NCBI GenBank assembly: GCA_022823165.1
Contig: JAJDXR010000044.1
Coordinates: forward strand, 1 to 64,000
DNA: 64,000 nucleotides
DNA from: Anaerolineae bacterium
Lineage (GTDB): Bacteria; Chloroflexota; Anaerolineae; Aggregatilineales; Phototrophicaceae
Reading direction: 5' to 3'
In this document: piece after piece, positions 7,258 through 15,734 of the stretch
How positions within the stretch are numbered: the first letter of the stretch is position 1
How the letters are laid out: each line of letters begins with the position of its first letter
Notes under the pieces: model-generated
The model's input: the letters and a program-made list of their open reading frames with translations, nothing else
What the model was told of the DNA's origin: nothing
The model's database searches: none
Translations under genes and position numbers: made by a program

Positions 7258-9641
7258 TTCCGCAGCGGCTTGTTGGTCTGCAGCATGTGCATGATGCGCT
7301 CCTGCGTCTTGGTTTCCATAATCAAGCTCAGGAAAGCCTCGCGCTCGAGATTGAGCAAGAATTGCTGTTCCACCCACTGCGGCTCGGAAAGCCCCCCGCC
7401 GGTCAGAATATAAGCCAGTTTGCGCGCAATCAAAGCATCGTGCTCGCTGGCGTAGCCTGCTTCCCGGAAGCCCGCCACGCCTAGCAGTAGCGCGGCATGG
7501 GCGTCCCGTCCGGCCGCGAAAACCTGCTCCGGCTGCTTCGGAGCGTAAGTCGCGCTCAAAGCCAGCGCCAGCGCCTTGGCTTCGCCCAGGAGATGGGCGC
7601 GGTTCATCACGATTTTGTCCGACTCAGCCAGGAAACCTAGCGCCTTGGCTTCTTTAGCGCTGCCGCTGACTTTGGCGGTGGCGATAGTCTCGAAGGCTTT
7701 TTGCAATCCGGTCAGCACATCATCCGAGCCGCGGCGCGCCAAGGGGCTGACCAGGCGGCGTACCATTTCTTTGCAGCCGCCGCCGGCCGGGACCAAACCA
7801 ACTCCAACTTCCACCAGCCCCATGTAGAGTTCAGCATGAGCAACCACAGCGCTGCCCGACATCACCAATTCCGCGCCGCCGCCCAGCGCCAGGTTGTGCG
7901 CGGCGACCACGACTGGTTTCGACGCATGGCGCAACGCCTGCGTCAAGTCTTGCAAGCTGACCAGGGTCTTCTCGATGCCTTCAAGACCCGCCATCAGCGC
8001 CGAGGGGTCGAGATTGGCGCCGATGGAGAAGCGTTCGCCATCGTTGCCGATGACCAAAGCCGAGTATTGCTCGTCGCTCAGCAATTCCAGCGCGCTCCAG
8101 CCGGATTCGATCAGACCGGAGGTGATGCTGTTCTGCTTGGTCTTAAACTCCCAGAGCAAGGCGCCGTCGCCCATGTCGTATACCGCGCCATCGCCATTGC
8201 TGTAGAGCTCGGCGCCGGAAGCGCTTAAGTCCGCAGTGGTGATTTCGCGCGAGTCCGATTTCAAGGGCAGGTAGGCGCGATCCGGCGGACTATAATAGCC
8301 GCTGACCCGGCCCTGATCGTCGCGCTGGTAGAAGGACGCGTAGCCGTCAGCGATCATGGTTTTGACCCAATCCGCCACCGGATAGCCGTCCGCTTCAAAG
8401 CGGTTGATGGTCGCAGCCACGCCGATAGCATCCCAGATCTCAAAGGGACCCAGCTGATGCGCGAAGCCCCACTTCTGCGCGTTGTCGACGTTGACGATGG
8501 TAGCGGTGACTTCGGGCACGCGATTGGATGCGTATGCCAGCAAGAAAGCGTGCAGATGCCACAGGTAGCGGCCGGCGCGGTCGTCGGCGTTGATGAGCAG
8601 GCGAATCCGCTCGCCCAGCGGCTCGACGCGGCGGTATTGCCCTACGCTGTCAAAGCGCGGTTTGCTGGGCGGCTCATATTCCAGCGTCTCCAGGTTAAGC
8701 GCCCAAAGTTCCTTTTTCGCGCCGTCACGGCGCATGTGGTAGAAGCCCCGGCTGGTCTTGCGCCCCAGCCAGCCACGCGCCAGCAGCTGGTCGGATAACT
8801 CGGCGTTCTTGCGGTGCATCAGCAACTCACGCGCCGGGTCATCGGGAATCGCGTGGTAGAGATTGCGGGCCACGTCGACGGCAATGTCAAAGCCCACCAG
8901 ATCGTTCAAGTTGAAGGTGGCGGTCTTGGGCCGGCCGATCAAGGGACCGGTCAAGGCGTCAACTTCTTCGACGGAATAACCGTGATCAAGCGCGTAGTTC
9001 GTAGCTTGCATGCCCGACATGGACATGAAGCGGTTGCCGATGAAATTGGGACTGTCATTGCAGCGAACCGTGCCCTTGCCCAGTACGTCGGCGCCGAAGC
9101 GCAGCATGAACTCGACAATCTCCGCATCGGTACCAGCGTACGGAATTATCTCCAGCAAGCGCAGGTAGCGCGGCGGATTGAAGAAATGCGTACCCAGGAA
9201 ACGCCGCGTGAATTGCCCCGGCAAGCCCTCGGCGATGCTGCTGATGGGAATGCCCGAGGTATTTGTGCTGACAATGGCGTCCGGCTTGACGACCTCCGCC
9301 AGGCGAGCCATCAGCGCGCGCTTGATTTCGAGCTGCTCGACTACGACCTCGACGACCCAATCGGCGTCGCCGACTCTTTGCAGGTCGTCTTCGATATTGC
9401 CGATTTCGATATTGCTCAGGTCGTCCGGGCTATACAGCTGGGCCGGGCGCATCTTCCGCAGCGCCTTCAAATTGCCGGTCACGACTGCGTTGCGTATGCG
9501 AGGGCCATCAGCGGGCTTGCTGTCGGGCGGCGGGATATCCAGCAACAAGGTCTCAATGCCGACCCCGGCCAGCAGCGCGGCGATGCCACCGCCCATAGTG
9601 CCGGAGCCAATAACAGCCGCCTTCTTAATTTGATAGCCCAT
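7254..9641 (-). CDS. fadN: 3-hydroxyacyl-CoA dehydrogenase / enoyl-CoA hydratase fusion (FadN/FadB type)
   Basis: About 795 residues. The N-terminal half is an NAD-dependent hydroxyacyl-CoA dehydrogenase: AAVIGSGTMGGGIAALLA is the Rossmann loop, GTHFFNPP carries the catalytic His, and SPNFIGNR is a family marker. A second dehydrogenase C-terminal domain follows, then a crotonase domain with HNLALGGGAELVMSG as oxyanion loop and GLVEVGVGLVPAGGG with the catalytic Glu. Domain order (dehydrogenase first) is that of Bacillus FadN rather than E. coli FadB. It does the hydration and oxidation steps of beta-oxidation. I prefer the ATG at 9641, with GGAAAGGGG about 11 bases upstream, to the GTG at 9653 that sits on that site. 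Confidence 0.92.
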   Translation of the reverse strand: MGYQIKKAAVIGSGTMGGGIAALLAGVGIETLLLDIPPPDSKPADGPRIRNAVVTGNLKALRKMRPAQLYSPDDLSNIEIGNIEDDLQRVGDADWVVEVVVEQLEIKRALMARLAEVVKPDAIVSTNTSGIPISSIAEGLPGQFTRRFLGTHFFNPPRYLRLLEIIPYAGTDAEIVEFMLRFGADVLGKGTVRCNDSPNFIGNRFMSMSGMQATNYALDHGYSVEEVDALTGPLIGRPKTATFNLNDLVGFDIAVDVARNLYHAIPDDPARELLMHRKNAELSDQLLARGWLGRKTSRGFYHMRRDGAKKELWALNLETLEYEPPSKPRFDSVGQYRRVEPLGERIRLLINADDRAGRYLWHLHAFLLAYASNRVPEVTATIVNVDNAQKWGFAHQLGPFEIWDAIGVAATINRFEADGYPVADWVKTMIADGYASFYQRDDQGRVSGYYSPPDRAYLPLKSDSREITTADLSASGAELYSNGDGAVYDMGDGALLWEFKTKQNSITSGLIESGWSALELLSDEQYSALVIGNDGERFSIGANLDPSALMAGLEGIEKTLVSLQDLTQALRHASKPVVVAAHNLALGGGAELVMSGSAVVAHAELYMGLVEVGVGLVPAGGGCKEMVRRLVSPLARRGSDDVLTGLQKAFETIATAKVSGSAKEAKALGFLAESDKIVMNRAHLLGEAKALALALSATYAPKQPEQVFAAGRDAHAALLLGVAGFREAGYASEHDALIARKLAYILTGGGLSEPQWVEQQFLLNLEREAFLSLIMETKTQERIMHMLQTNKPLRN

Positions 9642-9673
9642 GTGTAGCGACACCCCTTTCCGAGGCTGCGAAC

Positions 9674-10378
9674 TTACCAGTCCATCTCCAGTCCATCGTA
9701 GCGGAAGAAGCTGCCATTGTCGGTAGCGCCAAGCTTTTCGATTAGCGCGAGCAGGGCGCTGGCCGATTCTTCGGGCGCCAGATTCGCCGAGGGACCGCCC
9801 ATGTCCGTGCGCACCCAGCCGGGCGCCAGCGCGACGGTCCTAATGCCGGCCATGGCCTCGTCAAAAGCGAGTACCCGCGCCGCCATATTCATGGCCGCCT
9901 TGCTCATGCGATAGCCGTAGGCGTTGCCGTCCACGCGAGCCAGAGAGCCCAAGCCTGACGAGATCATAACCACGCGCGGATTGTCGCTCCGCTTCAGCAA
10001 GTCGCGACAAGCCTGCGTCACGATCAGCGGCGCCACCGCGTTGGTGGTTATGACCGCCGCCACCGCCGCTGAATCAAGCTGCCCCAGGTTGCGCGTGTCG
10101 TCGCCGCCGGAGACGCCGGCATTGTTGATGAGCGCGTCCAGGCGGTCACTGTCTGCGCCGATGGTGTCCACTGCGCGCTTGATGGACGCCTCATCGTCCA
10201 CGTCCATTTGCAGCGTTCGCAAGGTCTGCGGATTTGCTTGTGTCAAAGCGTTGAGCGCTGTAGCGGCCTCCGGATTGCGGCAAGACGCGAAGACACGGTA
10301 GCCGCCCACCGCCAGGTATTGTTCGACCAGCGCCAGGCCGATGCCGCGGTTGGCGCCTGTGATGAGGATGTTTTGCAT
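9674..10378 (-). CDS. Short-chain dehydrogenase/reductase (CsgA-like SDR)
   Basis: About 234 residues. It opens with NILITGANRGIG, the TGxxxGxG cofactor loop of classical SDRs; LINNAGVSGG is the NNAG motif, VVMISSGLGS holds the catalytic Ser, and YGYRMSKAA the Tyr-x-x-x-Lys pair. It should reduce or oxidise a small carbonyl or alcohol with NAD(P)(H); the overall style is that of the C-factor/CsgA-like group, in which the substrate is usually unknown. The ATG at 10378 has AAAGGGA seven bases upstream, better than the start six codons earlier. It lies 32 bases ahead of the FadB-type gene and is probably cotranscribed with it under the neighbouring TetR regulator. Confidence 0.88.
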   Translation of the reverse strand: MQNILITGANRGIGLALVEQYLAVGGYRVFASCRNPEAATALNALTQANPQTLRTLQMDVDDEASIKRAVDTIGADSDRLDALINNAGVSGGDDTRNLGQLDSAAVAAVITTNAVAPLIVTQACRDLLKRSDNPRVVMISSGLGSLARVDGNAYGYRMSKAAMNMAARVLAFDEAMAGIRTVALAPGWVRTDMGGPSANLAPEESASALLALIEKLGATDNGSFFRYDGLEMDW

Positions 10379-10499
10379 TGACGATCCCTTTACCACTATA
10401 GAGCGACTTCGGCGTCGCTTGATCCAAATTGCTCCAGGCTGTCTCGGTCAAACTCCAGCATGCGGATCTCCCGCCTGCGGATAGCTAAAATCCCGAATT

Positions 10500-11138
10500 C
10501 TACACCCTCAACGCCGCCAGCCAGGTATCCACCATGACATCCGCCACCTCTTCGCCCGACAGCCGCCCGCCCTCGCGGAACCAGACGCCCACCCAGTTGT
10601 GCGCGCCCAGCATGGCGCGGGTCACGATAGCCGCGTCCACCTGACGAAACTCGCCGGCGGCCATGCCGGCCTCGACCGTGTTGCGAAACAAGCTCTCAAA
10701 ATAATCGCGCCGGGCGAAGAAACGCTTGCGCCGCGCCGCGAACTCATCAGCCAAGGCGCTGTCTCCGTTTCTTACAGCAACACTGGCATTGAGCAAGGCG
10801 CGGATCTCGAAAACCATAGCCGCGCCCACCGCCACATTGCCGGTCACGCTGACCACATGCGAGCGTATCATCTCGCCGAGCTTCCGCGCGCAGGTCATGT
10901 CCGACGATTCGATGGCTTCCAGCTTGGCGATGGTGAGATCCAGGCCGACTTCCAAAACGCTGAGCAGCAGAAAGTCCTTGTTCTTGAAATGGTGATACAA
11001 ACTGGCCGCGGTCAGATTCACCTGGGCGGCGATGTCCTTCATAGTCGTGGCTTCATAACCGTTGCGGTGCAGGACTTCGGCGGCAGCCCACAGAATGTCT
11101 TCGCGATCGACCGATTGGTCGGCGGGTTTACGCGCCAA
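10500..11138 (-). CDS. TetR-family transcriptional regulator
   Basis: A 212-residue TetR repressor. The N-terminal helix-turn-helix is clear: ATTMKDIAAQVNLTAASLYHHF, with the characteristic LYHHFKNKD end. The C-terminal ligand domain (residues 60-200) is divergent, as usual. It begins with TTG, with GGGGAG eight bases upstream. It lies at the head of the leftward SDR-fadN-(interruption)-fadA group, and by analogy with FadR-type TetR proteins it may sense acyl-CoA and repress this group; that is inference from position. A well-formed promoter and a possible operator lie just upstream. Confidence 0.9.
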   Translation of the reverse strand: MARKPADQSVDREDILWAAAEVLHRNGYEATTMKDIAAQVNLTAASLYHHFKNKDFLLLSVLEVGLDLTIAKLEAIESSDMTCARKLGEMIRSHVVSVTGNVAVGAAMVFEIRALLNASVAVRNGDSALADEFAARRKRFFARRDYFESLFRNTVEAGMAAGEFRQVDAAIVTRAMLGAHNWVGVWFREGGRLSGEEVADVMVDTWLAALRV

Positions 11139-11173
11139 GATGCGGCTCCCCTAAGGTCTGTGACTAGCGAGGC

Positions 11174-11193
11174 AATCAAATATGGGTTCAATT
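11174..11193. promoter_or_regulatory. Possible TetR operator half-palindrome
   Basis: The 20 bases here have dyad symmetry of the form AAT-NN-AA-N6-TT-NN-ATT, overlapping the -10 box of the promoter assigned to the regulator gene. Size and placement suit autoregulation by the TetR protein, but only ten positions are symmetric, so this is tentative. Confidence 0.28.
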
Positions 11194-11219
11194 ATAGAGG
11201 AGCGTCGCGAGGCATTCAA
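11191..11219 (-). promoter_or_regulatory. Promoter of the tetR-SDR-fadN group
   Basis: Read on the minus strand: TTGAAT, exactly 17 bases, then TATAAT (consensus -10). The predicted transcript start lies about 45 bases ahead of the TTG start codon of the regulator. Among the cleanest sigma70-type promoters in the window. Confidence 0.6.
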
Positions 11220-11320
11220 GCGGCTGCGCGTCACTTGCTCAACCATTGTGAACTTAACCACAGAAGCAAGCGCGACAAAGTAATTGGAATTTGTAAGCGC
11301 GGACATTCGACAAGGATTTT

Positions 11321-11370
11321 AACCACCGAGTACACCGAGAAAATCTCTGTGCCTTTGTGGCTCTGTGGCT
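11321..11370. repeat. REP-like palindrome related to the core of the window's MITE family
   Basis: A roughly 50-base imperfect palindrome (ACCACCGAG ... CTCTGTGG). Its right half, beginning AAATCTCTGTGCC, closely matches the core of the three MITE copies at 15604, 26038 and 54241, but the terminal repeats and a target duplication are absent. It may be a decayed fragment or an independent palindrome of the same sequence family. Confidence 0.45.
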
Positions 11371-11576
11371 CTTTTCAACGACGAGCGACCCGCCGGGTCG
11401 CCCCTGCCGTTTGGATGAATGCGGGCGATATCGCTCGCGCGAATGCTGTTCTTTGTCGCATGACTTGCTTGCATCTACTGAGACATAACCCATCCAGACG
11501 CGGTATTCTCGATGGTATAGATTCACCGGCGCGGAATAGTAATCCAGACCGCCGTACACTTTTGCCGTCAAGCGCC

Positions 11577-11582
11577 TATAAT
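11577..11582 (+). promoter_or_regulatory. Putative -10 box of the serine operon
   Basis: A perfect TATAAT about 20 bases before the phosphatase start. No good -35 at the expected distance (TACACT at 16 bases is weak). If used, the leader is very short. Confidence 0.35.
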
Positions 11583-11603
11583 GACAGCGCCTGTGATAAC
11601 CGG

Positions 11604-12467
11604 ATGGATGACAGCATGCGCAGCGCCAACTGGTCGCCCTTTGATCTCGTCTTCTTCGATTGCGACAGCACCCTGTCCGCGATTGAAGGCATCGACGAAT
11701 TAGCCCGATCCAAGGGCAAAGCCGGGCGCGTGGGCCTGCTGACCAACAAAGCCATGGACGGCGAACTCGACCTGGCTGAGGTCTACGGCAAGCGGCTGCA
11801 GGCCATCAAGCCGACCCGCGCGCAACTCAAGGCTGTCGAGGAGCGCTACTGGGAAACGGTTGTCGAGGACGCGCGTGAGGTCATCGCCGCGCTGCGCTTT
11901 CTCGGCAAGCAGGTTTTTATCATCAGCGGCGGGCTGATCGACGCCGTGATGGGCTTCGGGCGGCGGCTTGGCGTCGATCCTGAGCGAATTCGCGCGGTCG
12001 AGTTGGAATACAACGAGCTCTCCGGCCGCTGGTGGGATTATCACGAGCCAGGCGCGCAGCAAGCCAAAACCTACCTCGACTACAGCACGGGACCGCTTAC
12101 CGTGTCCCACGGCAAGTCGCGGATAATCGGCGAACTGGCGGGCGACCTGCCCGGCCGCCGGCTGATGATCGGCGACGGCGCCTCCGATTTAGCCGCGCAA
12201 GACTCGGTGGAGCTCTTCGTCGGCTATGGCGGCGTCGTGGCGCGGGAGACACTGTTGGAAGGTTCAGAAGTTTTTATTCACAGCGAGTCGCTGGCGCCCG
12301 TTTTGGCGCTGGCGGGCGGCCTGCGCGGCTGGAAAGAATGTCGTGGCACAGAGCATGAGCGCGCCTTCCGCAAAGGCATCACGGCGGCGCTCGAGCAGCG
12401 CGCGGTAACTTTTCGCAATGAATCGCTGCGAGACAGCTTTATTCGCGACTTTGAGGACATAATTTAG
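11604..12467 (+). CDS. HAD-superfamily phosphatase, SerB-like
   Basis: About 287 residues. The HAD motifs are in order: FFDCDSTLS (motif I, both Asp), IISGG (motif II Ser), a Lys before SRIIGEL, and IGDGASDLAAQ (motif III with GDGxxD). The layout is that of phosphoserine phosphatase-like HAD-IB enzymes, with EGIDELA just after motif I as in SerB. It probably dephosphorylates phosphoserine, because a SerA-like gene follows two genes on, but the extended C-terminus is unusual and other phosphomonoesters are possible. Start choice is between ATG 11604 and ATG 11616, both in frame; the long upstream open frame has no family resemblance. Confidence 0.75.
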   Translation: MDDSMRSANWSPFDLVFFDCDSTLSAIEGIDELARSKGKAGRVGLLTNKAMDGELDLAEVYGKRLQAIKPTRAQLKAVEERYWETVVEDAREVIAALRFLGKQVFIISGGLIDAVMGFGRRLGVDPERIRAVELEYNELSGRWWDYHEPGAQQAKTYLDYSTGPLTVSHGKSRIIGELAGDLPGRRLMIGDGASDLAAQDSVELFVGYGGVVARETLLEGSEVFIHSESLAPVLALAGGLRGWKECRGTEHERAFRKGITAALEQRAVTFRNESLRDSFIRDFEDII

Positions 12468-12468
12468 C

Positions 12469-13137
12469 ATGGGATACTCCGCGCTCATATTTGACATGGA
12501 TGGCTTATTGGTCGATTCCGAGCCCGTCTGGCACGAGGTAGAGCTAGACTTGATCGAGTCCTTCGGTTACGTCTATAGCGATGAAGTGCGCAACCTGGGT
12601 ATCGGCATGCGCGCGGATGAATTCGCCGCCATTCTGCAGCAGCATTATCCCAGGCTGGGCGATTCGGCAGCAGCTATTGAGTCGGCCATTATCAAGCGGT
12701 TGCTTGCCCTGCCGCCTGAGCGGATCAAAGCCCGCCCCGGCGCCGATGAGATCGTACGCTACGCCGCGACCAGGCAACTCCCGCGAGCGATTGCCTCAAG
12801 CTCGACGCAAATTGTCATCGAACATTTTGTAGGCCTGATGGGCTGGGAGGAGTTGATTCCCAATCGCTTCTCGGCGCAGTTCATGGCGCGCGGCAAACCG
12901 GCGCCGGACATTTATCTGCACGCGGCGGCGCAATTGGGCTTGGCGCCCGCGCGCTGCCTGGCCTTGGAAGACAGCCGCGCCGGCACACTGGCGGCGCTCG
13001 CAGCCGGCATGACCTGCTTCACCGTGCCCGATCTGTCGCATTCCAGCCTGGACGACTTCGCCGCGGTGAACGGGAACGTGTTCCGCGATCTGTATGCGGT
13101 CATGGCCGAGATTGAAGCGAAAGGGTTGTTCGCGTGA
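12469..13137 (+). CDS. HAD hydrolase, beta-phosphoglucomutase/CbbY-like
   Basis: A 222-residue HAD-IA protein: LIFDMDGLLVDSEP is motif I in the form typical of phosphoglycolate phosphatase/beta-phosphoglucomutase relatives, ASSST is motif II, GKPAPDIYLHAA motif III (Lys) and CLALEDSRAGTLAA the acidic motif IV. The alpha-helical cap lies between motifs I and II. Substrate open: sugar phosphate phosphatase or mutase. It starts two bases after the preceding stop and its own stop overlaps the next GTG start, so the three genes form one tight operon. Confidence 0.85.
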   Translation: MGYSALIFDMDGLLVDSEPVWHEVELDLIESFGYVYSDEVRNLGIGMRADEFAAILQQHYPRLGDSAAAIESAIIKRLLALPPERIKARPGADEIVRYAATRQLPRAIASSSTQIVIEHFVGLMGWEELIPNRFSAQFMARGKPAPDIYLHAAAQLGLAPARCLALEDSRAGTLAALAAGMTCFTVPDLSHSSLDDFAAVNGNVFRDLYAVMAEIEAKGLFA

Positions 13138-14732
13138 GCCGGCAGCACATCGTTGTCGCCACCGATCTGACGCCGGAAAGCATCGCGCTGCTCGAAAGCA
13201 GCGACGGCTTCCAGGTCAGCTGCGTACCGCCCAAGACTTCCAATGTACGCGCCGCCTTGCCCGACGCCGCGGCCATCATCACGCGCTCAGACTTCAAGCT
13301 GGACTCGCCGCTGCTGGCGCACGCGCCCGACCTGCGCTTGATAGCGCGTATGTCAGCCGGCTTGACCGGCATAGACCTGGACTACGCCACCGAGCGCGGC
13401 ATTCTGGTAATGAACACGCCGGGCGTGAGCGCGATTGCCGCCGCCGAGCACACACTGACTTTGATGCTGGCGCTGAATCGAAATTTACCGGCCGTTCACG
13501 AAAGCCTGCGCGAAGGCTGGTGGCTCTTCGACCGGCAGCAGCAGGTCGGCACGCAGCTGTACGGCAAGACGATCGGCATCGTCGGCCTCGGGCGAGTAGG
13601 TCATCGCGTAGCCCGGCTCTGTCTGGCGCTGGGCATGCGCGCGCTGGCCTACGATCCCTACATCCGCGACGAGCAAGTCGAAGACCGGCGCATCGCTCTG
13701 GTTAGCTTGCCGGAGTTGCTCAGCGAGTCAGATTACGTCAGCATGCATGTGCCGGCGACCAGGGAAACGGTTGACTTCCTGGATGAAAACAGCTTGCGCC
13801 AAATGAAACCAGGCGCCCGCTTCATCAATACCGCCCATGGCCGGGTTGTCAAAGAGTCGCTGCTGGCGGAGGCGCTGCAGGCTGGGCGCCTGGGTGGCGT
13901 GGCGGTCGATGTATGGAACGAAGAGCCGCCCTTTAACAGCCCGCTGATTGGCTTGGACCGCGTCATTCACACGCCGCATATCGGCGACAACACAGTCGAG
14001 GCGCGGCAGGATCTCTCGCTGCAGATCGTCCAGCAAGTTATCGACGCCCTTGAGGACCGCGACTACCGAAACGTGGTGAATATGCCGCTACTGCCCGGCC
14101 TCACATTCGACCAGATTCGCCCCTACATGCAGCTGGCTGAGAGCATCGGAGCGCTGCAGCATATCCTGGCGCGCAGCCCGATCCGCCGCATCGCCATCGA
14201 GATCATCGGCGATGACATGAACGGCCTGATCAAACCGATGACGGTCGGCATACTCAAGGGCCTGCTCGCCCCGATTCTCGGCGACCACGTGAGTTACGTG
14301 AACGCGCCGGTGCTGGCCGCCGAGCGCGGCTGGCGAATCACGCAAGCCAAGGGCATCAAGATCAGCGAATACAGCAATGTCATCACTTGCCAGGCCACCC
14401 TGGATGACGGCGAGGAGATCAGCATCGCCGGCGCCCTGCTCGATCGGCAGCAGCCCTATATCCTGCAGATCAACGACTACCGCGTTCACTTTGAGCCGCG
14501 CGGACATTTGCTGATTATGGGCAGTTATGATCGCCCGGGCGTAATCGGCCAAGTCGGCAGCTTAATGGCGGCGAACGGCATCAATATCGCCAGCTGGCAT
14601 ACCGGCCGCGCGCAGCCCGGCGGCAATACCTTGACTGTGCTTAACTTTGATGAGGCGCTGCCCGAATCGTTGATGGATACTCTGCGCGAGCAGGATTTTA
14701 TCCGCCACGTTCAGCAATTGAGGATAAATTGA
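13134..14732 (+). CDS. serA: D-3-phosphoglycerate dehydrogenase-like (SerA type, with ASB and ACT domains)
   Basis: 532 residues, the length of the long SerA form. Substrate/NAD domain: NTPGVSAIAAAEHTL, then IGIVGLGRVG as cofactor loop, HVPATRETVDFL, and AVDVWNEEP and HTPHIGDN with the catalytic Glu and His. An allosteric substrate-binding domain follows (about 320-450) and a C-terminal ACT domain (LLIMGSYDRPGVIGQVG ... GRAQPGGNTL) that should bind serine. Odd point: the segment that reads N-A-R-G-G or N-A-S-R-G in SerA reads NTAHGRV, placing His235 where the substrate-binding Arg is expected. Start is GTG, overlapping the upstream stop. The first step of serine synthesis is likely, another 2-hydroxyacid possible. 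Confidence 0.82.
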   Translation: MSRQHIVVATDLTPESIALLESSDGFQVSCVPPKTSNVRAALPDAAAIITRSDFKLDSPLLAHAPDLRLIARMSAGLTGIDLDYATERGILVMNTPGVSAIAAAEHTLTLMLALNRNLPAVHESLREGWWLFDRQQQVGTQLYGKTIGIVGLGRVGHRVARLCLALGMRALAYDPYIRDEQVEDRRIALVSLPELLSESDYVSMHVPATRETVDFLDENSLRQMKPGARFINTAHGRVVKESLLAEALQAGRLGGVAVDVWNEEPPFNSPLIGLDRVIHTPHIGDNTVEARQDLSLQIVQQVIDALEDRDYRNVVNMPLLPGLTFDQIRPYMQLAESIGALQHILARSPIRRIAIEIIGDDMNGLIKPMTVGILKGLLAPILGDHVSYVNAPVLAAERGWRITQAKGIKISEYSNVITCQATLDDGEEISIAGALLDRQQPYILQINDYRVHFEPRGHLLIMGSYDRPGVIGQVGSLMAANGINIASWHTGRAQPGGNTLTVLNFDEALPESLMDTLREQDFIRHVQQLRIN

Positions 14733-14740
14733 TGGAGGAG

Positions 14741-15280
14741 TCAGGACTTTTCACTCTGTATATTCTGGTTCCGGCTGTGACCAACGCTCCTCACGTAGGC
14801 GACAATGATGCCACACGCGGCGCCAACAATCATGGCGAATCCCTGGCCGCTATACCCTTGCTCCATGATGCGCATTCCAATCAACACAATTGCTAACGCC
14901 AACCCGACCAGCAGAAACATCCCCAACCTGACGTTCCAGATTAATCCCGTAATCGTGGCCATATCTATGCTTACTCTGTCGTGCTGGTGCTGCTTTTCCA
15001 AAGCAATACTGGCAGCTTGTCGTTCTTCCGCCATGGTAAGGATGCGGTCGGCGCTGCCTGACAAAGTCCGCTCGTAGCGCTCCACTATGCTTGGATGCGG
15101 GATAGGACCGGCGTATTGTTCGACCTGCTCGATTTGGAGGCGAAACGCTGCGAGCGCTTGGATTAACTCTGCTTGTTTTTCTTGCGGAAGGTTCTGAATC
15201 AAGTCAGACGAGATTGGACTACCGCTTAGCAAATCGGAGATATCGAGAGGTTGATCTTCGGTGCTCGTTTCGTCGCTCAC
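14741..15280 (-). CDS. DUF2335-type predicted membrane protein
   Basis: 179 residues. The middle carries YAGPIPHPSIVERYERTLSG followed by ADRILTMAEERQAASIALE, which is the pattern of DUF2335 proteins, then two transmembrane helices near residues 115-160 (GMFLLVGLALAIVLIGM and FAMIVGAACGIIVAYV) with a short charged tail. Function unknown; relatives often sit in accessory or prophage DNA. Its start overlaps the stop of the small gene upstream by ATGA, so they are cotranscribed. It converges on serA with only nine bases between stops. Confidence 0.75.
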   Translation of the reverse strand: MSDETSTEDQPLDISDLLSGSPISSDLIQNLPQEKQAELIQALAAFRLQIEQVEQYAGPIPHPSIVERYERTLSGSADRILTMAEERQAASIALEKQHQHDRVSIDMATITGLIWNVRLGMFLLVGLALAIVLIGMRIMEQGYSGQGFAMIVGAACGIIVAYVRSVGHSRNQNIQSEKS

Positions 15281-15531
15281 ACTTGTTTTTTCTCATCAAG
15301 TTCTTTTTCATATTCATGTATAGCCCAGCTCATGCTATCGCCCACCGCTTGCCAAGTTGACCGAATTGCATCTTCCGCAGGTGTGATAGGCGGCGGTCTA
15401 TGATAGCGCATACGGATTTCCTCGATCAGATCATGGTCTATGGAGCCGTTGAAATCAAACAGACTCGCTATAGTGCGCAACAAAGGACGCATTGGTAGAA
15501 GAACTGAATCTGCCATTTCGCTCTTGGACAT
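15277..15531 (-). CDS. Small protein of unknown function, coupled to the DUF2335 gene
   Basis: 84 residues, soluble, mixed charge, containing RYHRPPPITPAEDAIRSTW and a C-terminal acidic/basic helix ending EYEKELDEKKQV. No family recognised. Evidence that it is real is the ATGA overlap with the DUF2335 gene and the GGAG upstream of the ATG. Both genes are slightly richer in AT than the serine operon and uvrC on either side, so the pair may be acquired together. Confidence 0.55.
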   Translation of the reverse strand: MSKSEMADSVLLPMRPLLRTIASLFDFNGSIDHDLIEEIRMRYHRPPPITPAEDAIRSTWQAVGDSMSWAIHEYEKELDEKKQV

Positions 15532-15603
15532 CTCCCACTCCTGAATTGCTCAAGCCCAATCATATCGCTTGGAACGAATCGTTGTCAAGCTGCCCATAAC
15601 GAT

Positions 15604-15734
15604 CGGAGTGTCTATTGTGGTGGATGCGGTTTCCCTTCGACCCAAAGAAAAATCTCTGTGCCCTCTGTGTCTCTGTAGTGAATTAACCTGTGCCAAGCTC
15701 GGCATTCAGGAATTATCCACCAAGATAGACACCC
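15604..15734 (+). mobile_element. MITE copy 1 (about 131 bp, 8-bp target duplication)
   Basis: A non-coding element whose ends are imperfect inverted repeats: left GGAGTGTCTATTG-x-GGTGGAT, right read backwards GGGTGTCTATC-x-TGGTGGAT. It is flanked by ATAACGAT at 15596-15603 and again at 15735-15742, the mark of transposition. The interior (CCCTTCGACCCAAAGAAA, then CTCTGTG repeats, then AACCTGTGCCAAGCTC) is nearly identical to the copies at 26038 and 54241. It carries no transposase and must have been moved in trans. The right target copy ends one or two bases from the uvrC stop codon, so insertion was just beyond that gene. Confidence 0.88.

Larger units (their letters stand above)
11139..11603. 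other. Intergenic region of about 465 bases between divergent tetR and serB-like genes
   Basis: Apart from the leftward promoter and possible operator at its left end, a REP-like palindrome near 11321-11370 and a TATAAT near 11577, I see nothing that reads as a gene. An open frame runs through it from the regulator into the phosphatase but has no family resemblance before 11604. Confidence 0.6.

Noticed and set aside
10599..11603. Long open frame leading into the SerB-like gene
   Set aside because: It runs antisense to the TetR gene and through a region with promoters and a palindrome; protein similarity begins only after 11604.
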